From Luminiphilus sp. (GTDB lineage Bacteria > Pseudomonadota > Gammaproteobacteria > Pseudomonadales > Halieaceae): a DNA stretch of 18,619 nucleotides. Where the stretch lies: the NCBI GenBank assembly GCA_029251065.1, contig JAQXEB010000186.1, positions 1 through 18,619 of the forward strand, read 5' to 3'. Position numbers and translations under genes: made by a program. Below the pieces are notes generated by a model. It had not been told where the DNA came from, made no database searches, and was given only the letters and a program-made list of their open reading frames with translations. Every line of letters begins with the position of its first letter. Positions within the stretch are counted from its first letter, which is position 1. Below are positions 13,906 to 18,619 of this stretch, piece after piece.

Positions 13906-16900
13906 ATGACTCCGCTCCGTCGTAAAGACCTGATAATTTTTCTTCTCCTCCTCCTTGGGGTATCCAATACGTCGCACTCCGTTGTGTCCCCTGTGGCAGT
14001 GTCCAAGCCAAACATTGACTCCAGCATCGGTGTATTGACGGAAGATGGACTTGTTTTACCTCGTCGAGCACTCCCAGCGAGTCAGCGACTGAGAACGAGC
14101 AGTAGTTTTCCCCTAGACCAATACGATCAAGACTTGGGTTCGACCACGTTTCGCTGGAATCGCGCGACGATTAAACGCCCGTCGTTTAACGGCGTCGAAG
14201 ATTTGGATCGAGCGGAGTTTGCTGCTCGACACTACTTAGCGTTAATGAGTGGGGTGGGCGCTGAGCATAAGAAGCAAGCGCAAACTGCAGACCTGACTTC
14301 ACTTCACAATAGAGGTCGTGGCGCCATTGTCGCTAAGTTTGGACAGGCGCTTTTCGGTGTGGAGGTCTTTAATCGCGAGCTGAACATTTTGATGGATCAA
14401 GACCACAACATGGTGGCGGCCTCGGGGTATTTTGCGTCCGTACCTGCCGGTCAGATCGGCAGCCCAAAGCTGAGATCTTTCGGCTCGACGGATAGGGCGT
14501 TTTCAGCCGCGCTCTCGGATCTGGCCGACTCGCCAGTATCAGCTACGGTGGTTGATGCGAAGAGGCGTGGTCGTTTCGATGTGGCAACGCTTACGACCAA
14601 TGTAGACCTTGAGCTTCGCGGACTCTTGCGGGCTAAGCGTGTGTATTTTCCGGGTGAGAGTGAGGTCATTCCCGCGCATTACCTTGAGGTGGGCGTGACA
14701 CACCCGACTTCCGGCCAAGAGATGCTCTATAGCTTTGTTGTCGATAAAGACGGAGAGGTACTTTACCGCCGAAACTTGGTCGAAAATGAAGCTTATGAGT
14801 ACGGCGTATTTGGGCGCCAAGCAGATCAGTCTCTTTTGCAAGGGCCGCATGGCGATGTCATTCCTAAGATCGATGAGGAGCCTGACGCGACAGACATCGT
14901 CGATATGACGGTAATCACTGTCGATGCACTCCCGATTTTGAGCACTGTCGATCCTTGGATTCCTGGATTCACCAATGCGCTGGAAGGCAATAATGCCTTT
15001 GCTTATGGTGATATCACGGGCGGTGATGAGAAGGACGAGACTGATATTTCCCCCGATCTTACCTCAGATCAGGCCTGGAACTATGTCTACGATCCCGTTA
15101 ACGGTTCCACAAAGGACAATTACAGCGCGGCAATTGTGAATTTGTTCTACATGAACAACTACCTTCACGATTGGTGGTATGACCATGGATTTGATGAGCA
15201 GTCCTTCAACGCGCAGTTTTTGAATTACGACCGAGGTGGCGTTGGAGGCGATCCGCTGATCGTTCAAGGACAGGACTCATCGGGGTTTAACAACGCGAAC
15301 ATGTACACACCGGCGGACGGCGCGAGTCCGAGGATGCAGCAGTATTTATTCCTGTCGAAGGATATCGAGTACGGCGATGACTTTGGTTTGACGATCACCT
15401 CGCATCCCGAGATTGGTCTCATGGGTTTTACCGCTCCCGCAATGTTTGGCCCTCAGGTATACCCCACTCTGTCGGCGAGGCTCGTTGTGCCTACTGACGG
15501 TCTCGTGGGTGAGGGAGGTACAGAAACCGATGCCTGTGAGGCGATCACCAATGTTGAGGAGGTCGCTGGAAACATTCTACTTGTCGACAGCCCCACCGCC
15601 ACGGATTGTACCTATGTCACACAGGCAGAAAATGCGCGCATAGCCGGTGCTGCAGCACTCGTTATTGTGACTGACGATTACGTACTTTTCGGCGACGTGA
15701 CGCCAAATGTCGTCCCGACGGTTGGTGTTTCATTCAATGACATCGCACCCGTGCGCGCATTAATCGAAGCATCCGAAGAGGTCACTGCTGAGCTACTGTC
15801 TAACGGCGCACTCAAAGATTCCACATTTGATAACGGCATCATTGCGCACGAGTGGGGACACTACATTCAGAATCGCTTGGTGGGTAATGCGAACGGTCTG
15901 GTTAATTTTCAAGGACGCGCGATGGGTGAGGGGTGGAGTGACTTTCATGCACTCATGTTCCTGCTTCGGGAGTCCCATGCTCAAATCGAAGGAAACGCGA
16001 ACTTCGAGACGGGGTACACGGTAAGCACACACGTGGCCAACTTTACCAATTCGGTAAGACGCGCACCTTATACCGTCAATATGGCAGTCAACCCGCTGAC
16101 CTTTACTCATATTCAAGACGGCGCTGAGCCCGACGGCTTGCCGTCAACCTCAAACGGTTCGCCCCATGCTGCTGGTGAGGTCTGGGCCTCGATGTTGTGG
16201 GATATCTACGTGGGATTACTCGACGTGCATGCGTTTAGCGAGGCGGAGAGTCGAATGGCAGATTACCTTGTCGTCGGTTACAAGATGACACCGATTGCAC
16301 CCACCTACACCGAGGCGCGCGACGCTATTCTCGCGGCGATGTACGCAAGTGATACGGCGGACTATACGCTGGCGATTGAAGCTTTTGCGCGCAGAGGAAT
16401 GGGGCTCGGTGCGGTTCCACCGTCGCGCGGTGCTTACCCTCTGTCCGGTGTGTCGGAGTCGTATCTGAGTCAGTTGTCGACCTATGAAACCGAAAACTTT
16501 GATCTGACTGAAGATTTTGATGGCCTCGATGCGGGCTTTTGCTCGCGCGACGGCGTTTTGGATGTCGGAGAGACCGGAACAATTTCTTTTGACGTCAGCA
16601 ATACGGGCTCTGAATTTTTATCAATGATCCGCGCACAAGCGGTTGTTACGAGTGGTCACGACGTTACCCTGGAAAACGGCGGGATGGTTGAATTTTCGAA
16701 TGTTGATTTGTTCGAAACTGTATTCAGTCCTGAAATGGAAGTGGTGCTCAACGCAGCAGGGACAGCGGATACTCTGACTATGGAGCTTCAGTTCTTGGAA
16801 GTTGAGACGGGCGATGAAACGGTAGAGCCCGCCCCCGTTGAACTGGCGACCGTTGTAAACTACGACTTTGAGCCCAAGCCATTGGTGGGCGATCAGGTCC

Positions 16901-18462
16901 TGGAGGACATGGAGTCACGGTCGTTTTTCTCAGCCTTCAAAGAGCGTGTCCTTTACCAAGAGTCCATTCCCGCTGAGGGCACCCAAGTCGTCGACGCTGA
17001 AAACGTGCCGTTGTTTCAGAGTTTTACGGGTGAGCCGCTAGGCACTCGGGTCATGCTTTTACTCAACAACCCGTATCCGACCGATGTGGTGACCGAGACC
17101 ATCGAATTCACGGTTGGCGAGGGCGCCGATTTTGCGATTAGTTTTTGGCACTACTACTGGATCGAAGCTGACTGGGATGGTGGTGTTGTTGAAATCAGCG
17201 TTGACGGGGGTGACTGGCAAGACGCGGCAGACGCCGGGGGCCAGTTTAGTGTCGGCTATCCGAGTACATTGCTCGACTTTAATCAGTCGGCATTGTCGGG
17301 TCGGCCCGCGTACAACGGACGTCTAGACGCAAGTTCTTTCGAGGGCGTGCGCGAGACCATTAGCTTTGGTGCCAGTTTGAACGGATCCAAGGTTCGATTC
17401 CGATTCCGCATTGTGTCGGATCAGTCGGTGGCCGACTACGGTTGGTGGATAGACAATGTTTCAGTATCTAATATTGCCTCACCCATGCTGTTCGAAACGG
17501 TGCCGGGTGACTCGGTAGTCTGCGACAACAGTTTGCCCCGATTGTCCTTGGACAAATACAGTGACAGCGTTGAAGAGGGGGCCTCCGTTGGCGTGGTCGC
17601 CGAGACGACAGATCGGAACTCGGGCGATGTGTTGACCTACAACTGGGTTCAACTTTCAGGACCTGAGGCTGAGTTGCAGGGGGCCGACACGCTAGAGGCG
17701 ACCATTACCTCGCCACGGGTTAAGGATACAGAGACACTCGTTTTTGCATTTACGGTCGACGATGGTGCGGGTGGTCAGGTCACAGAGCAGTTCTCGCTTG
17801 AAGTAACCAATGTGCCGCCTGAACTCTCGTTGTCAGCATCGCAAGATTTACTGGAGGAGGGCGCTCAGACCGCCGTTTCGGTTGAGGTCACAAACGCGGC
17901 CGAAGACGATACGTACACGTATCAGTGGAGTCAAACATCAGGAAGTGCGGCAACGCTCTCAGGACAAAATACTCCTGATCTGGCTATTGGCCTTCCACGA
18001 ATCGCTGCAGTCTCTGAGGATCTGATCTTTAGCGTTTCAGTGAGCGACGGGGTCGACGTCACGACTGAAGAGTATGTTGTGAGCGTGACGAATATCTCAC
18101 CTGAGGTGGCTGTCGCTGTGGATCTTTCATCGGTCCAGGAAGGCGGCATCGTCAGTGCCTCTGTCGCAGTAACCAATGCCGCCGCCGGAGAGAATTACAC
18201 GTACTCCTGGGCGCAAACGTCAGGGTCACTTGCCACGATCTCTGGTCGAAATGCGGCCTCGGTGACTATAACGACGCCCAAGGTGAGCGCAACAGAAACA
18301 CTCCGCTTTGAGGTTGTTGTGAGCGACGGTGCGGTTAGTGTGCCGGCCCCACTTTCCATTACCGTGCAAGATAAGCCAAGTTCGGGTGGAAGTTCAGAGT
18401 GGTACATGCTCCTGCTTCTCGCGGTCATTGTCTGGCGAACCCGTCATGTCGCCCGCCCTTGA
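13906..18462 (+). CDS. Secreted M36-family metallopeptidase with PA insertion, repeats and sorting tail
   Basis: The product has 1518 residues. A signal peptide (RRKDLIIFLLLLLGVSNTSHS) is followed by a propeptide region of about 80-260 (FTP-like). The catalytic part has NYLHDWWYDHG (418-428), QDSSGFNNANM (456-466), the zinc motif HEWGH (648-652) with catalytic Glu649, and GEGWSDF with the third zinc ligand Glu675. These match the fungalysin M36 pattern. A PA domain (about 523-630, Cys544 and Cys568) is inserted before the zinc motif. After the enzyme come a beta domain (about 866-990), a MAM/jelly-roll-like domain (about 991-1200) and three Ig/PKD-like repeats: 1210-1302, 1303-1396 and 1397-1489. 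The C-terminus is a GlyGly-CTERM-like tail: SSGGSS, a hydrophobic helix, then basic residues (about 1492-1518). The protein is presumably exported by type II secretion and processed at the surface; substrate is likely protein. It stands alone after srkA. Confidence 0.93.
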   Translation: MTPLRRKDLIIFLLLLLGVSNTSHSVVSPVAVSKPNIDSSIGVLTEDGLVLPRRALPASQRLRTSSSFPLDQYDQDLGSTTFRWNRATIKRPSFNGVEDLDRAEFAARHYLALMSGVGAEHKKQAQTADLTSLHNRGRGAIVAKFGQALFGVEVFNRELNILMDQDHNMVAASGYFASVPAGQIGSPKLRSFGSTDRAFSAALSDLADSPVSATVVDAKRRGRFDVATLTTNVDLELRGLLRAKRVYFPGESEVIPAHYLEVGVTHPTSGQEMLYSFVVDKDGEVLYRRNLVENEAYEYGVFGRQADQSLLQGPHGDVIPKIDEEPDATDIVDMTVITVDALPILSTVDPWIPGFTNALEGNNAFAYGDITGGDEKDETDISPDLTSDQAWNYVYDPVNGSTKDNYSAAIVNLFYMNNYLHDWWYDHGFDEQSFNAQFLNYDRGGVGGDPLIVQGQDSSGFNNANMYTPADGASPRMQQYLFLSKDIEYGDDFGLTITSHPEIGLMGFTAPAMFGPQVYPTLSARLVVPTDGLVGEGGTETDACEAITNVEEVAGNILLVDSPTATDCTYVTQAENARIAGAAALVIVTDDYVLFGDVTPNVVPTVGVSFNDIAPVRALIEASEEVTAELLSNGALKDSTFDNGIIAHEWGHYIQNRLVGNANGLVNFQGRAMGEGWSDFHALMFLLRESHAQIEGNANFETGYTVSTHVANFTNSVRRAPYTVNMAVNPLTFTHIQDGAEPDGLPSTSNGSPHAAGEVWASMLWDIYVGLLDVHAFSEAESRMADYLVVGYKMTPIAPTYTEARDAILAAMYASDTADYTLAIEAFARRGMGLGAVPPSRGAYPLSGVSESYLSQLSTYETENFDLTEDFDGLDAGFCSRDGVLDVGETGTISFDVSNTGSEFLSMIRAQAVVTSGHDVTLENGGMVEFSNVDLFETVFSPEMEVVLNAAGTADTLTMELQFLEVETGDETVEPAPVELATVVNYDFEPKPLVGDQVLEDMESRSFFSAFKERVLYQESIPAEGTQVVDAENVPLFQSFTGEPLGTRVMLLLNNPYPTDVVTETIEFTVGEGADFAISFWHYYWIEADWDGGVVEISVDGGDWQDAADAGGQFSVGYPSTLLDFNQSALSGRPAYNGRLDASSFEGVRETISFGASLNGSKVRFRFRIVSDQSVADYGWWIDNVSVSNIASPMLFETVPGDSVVCDNSLPRLSLDKYSDSVEEGASVGVVAETTDRNSGDVLTYNWVQLSGPEAELQGADTLEATITSPRVKDTETLVFAFTVDDGAGGQVTEQFSLEVTNVPPELSLSASQDLLEEGAQTAVSVEVTNAAEDDTYTYQWSQTSGSAATLSGQNTPDLAIGLPRIAAVSEDLIFSVSVSDGVDVTTEEYVVSVTNISPEVAVAVDLSSVQEGGIVSASVAVTNAAAGENYTYSWAQTSGSLATISGRNAASVTITTPKVSATETLRFEVVVSDGAVSVPAPLSITVQDKPSSGGSSEWYMLLLLAVIVWRTRHVARP

Positions 18463-18525
18463 AAATAAAAACGGTGCGCGGCGCCCAGCGCGGCTCGATG
18501 CGCACGTGTTTGGCGCTCTACGGTC

Positions 18526-18545
18526 TCAAGGGTAAATGCCCTTGA
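18526..18545 (+). promoter_or_regulatory. Hairpin over the start of the last gene
   Basis: TCAAGGG and CCCTTGA form a perfect 7-bp stem with loop TAAATG. The loop holds the ATG at 18536 and the stem holds the AAGGG ribosome site. A stop codon (TAA, 18533-18535) of the same frame precedes the ATG. The fold would hinder initiation. The spacing of 3 bases between AAGGG and ATG is short. Confidence 0.45.
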
Positions 18546-18619
18546 AAAGGCGGCCACCTGGTCAAGAGCCCCCATCGTTTATCGCGCCGGCGGTTTTTAC
18601 CATCCTCGTGCTCGGGCTG
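18536..18619 (+). CDS. Membrane protein N-terminus (3' partial), possibly rhombosortase
   Basis: The last 84 bases are open from ATG 18536 and encode 28 residues. They start with MPLKRRPPGQEPP, a basic and proline-rich N-terminus. The next segment, SFIAPAVFTILVLGL, looks like a transmembrane helix running off the window end. It is not a normal signal peptide because of the length of the N-terminus. The gene lies 73 bases after the M36 peptidase gene on the same strand. That peptidase bears a GlyGly-CTERM-like tail, so a rhomboid-family sorting protease (rhombosortase) is one candidate; too little is visible to decide. Confidence 0.35.
   Translation, partial: MPLKRRPPGQEPPSFIAPAVFTILVLGL

Noticed and set aside
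18446..18535. Short frame overlapping the end of the M36 gene
   Set aside because: It has 29 codons, no ribosome site and lies mainly inside the coding tail and spacer; the membrane-protein start follows immediately.

Overview
The window looks like a chromosomal stretch from a Gram-negative gammaproteobacterium. The evidence is a TonB-dependent outer-membrane receptor, the kinase SrkA, a tRNA-Ser(GGA) very close to the enterobacterial one, several secreted proteins with Sec signals, and a GlyGly-CTERM-like sorting tail. A marine OM60/NOR5-type (Halieaceae) bacterium is my guess from the gene mix; it is inference and I cannot confirm it. Base composition looks even across the window. I see no transposase, integrase, phage gene or CRISPR array.

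Layout. Positions 1-1231 hold the 3' part of an N-acyl-D-amino-acid deacylase-type amidohydrolase, followed by tRNA-Ser(GGA) (1295-1382) and a glutathione S-transferase-like protein (1572-2522). After a 467-base gap with no convincing gene come an Lrp/AsnC regulator on the minus strand (2990-3448) and a divergent small DUF6356 membrane protein (3569-3826). Their shared control region carries an Lrp-box-like palindrome over the predicted -10 of the regulator gene. Next is a large secreted BNR/sortilin-like beta-propeller protein (4051-7323). It converges on, and overlaps by four bases, a TonB-dependent receptor gene (7320-9263, minus). The receptor gene lies downstream of a small exported cupredoxin-like protein gene (9389-9895, minus), and the two probably form an operon. 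A terminator and a 43-residue Arg/Glu repeat protein (9991-10122, minus) precede them.

The right half holds an enoyl-CoA hydratase/isomerase family protein (10305-11102), a DUF938 methyltransferase (11158-11745, minus), a glyoxalase-like protein (11878-12585, minus), SrkA kinase (12781-13755) and a 1518-residue secreted M36 metallopeptidase (13906-18462). The peptidase carries a PA insertion, three Ig/PKD-like repeats and a C-terminal sorting tail. A membrane-protein gene starts at 18536 and runs off the window; it could be the sorting protease (rhombosortase), but only 28 residues are visible.

Most of this is ordinary housekeeping and surface or secretion biology. The items most worth a second look are the sorting-tail peptidase with its truncated downstream neighbour, two start sites whose Shine-Dalgarno sequences lie in hairpins, the probably autoregulated lrp-type promoter, the receptor plus cupredoxin-like pair with a structured spacer, and the Arg/Glu repeat microprotein with its own terminator. 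I did not find clear evidence of a wholly new system.
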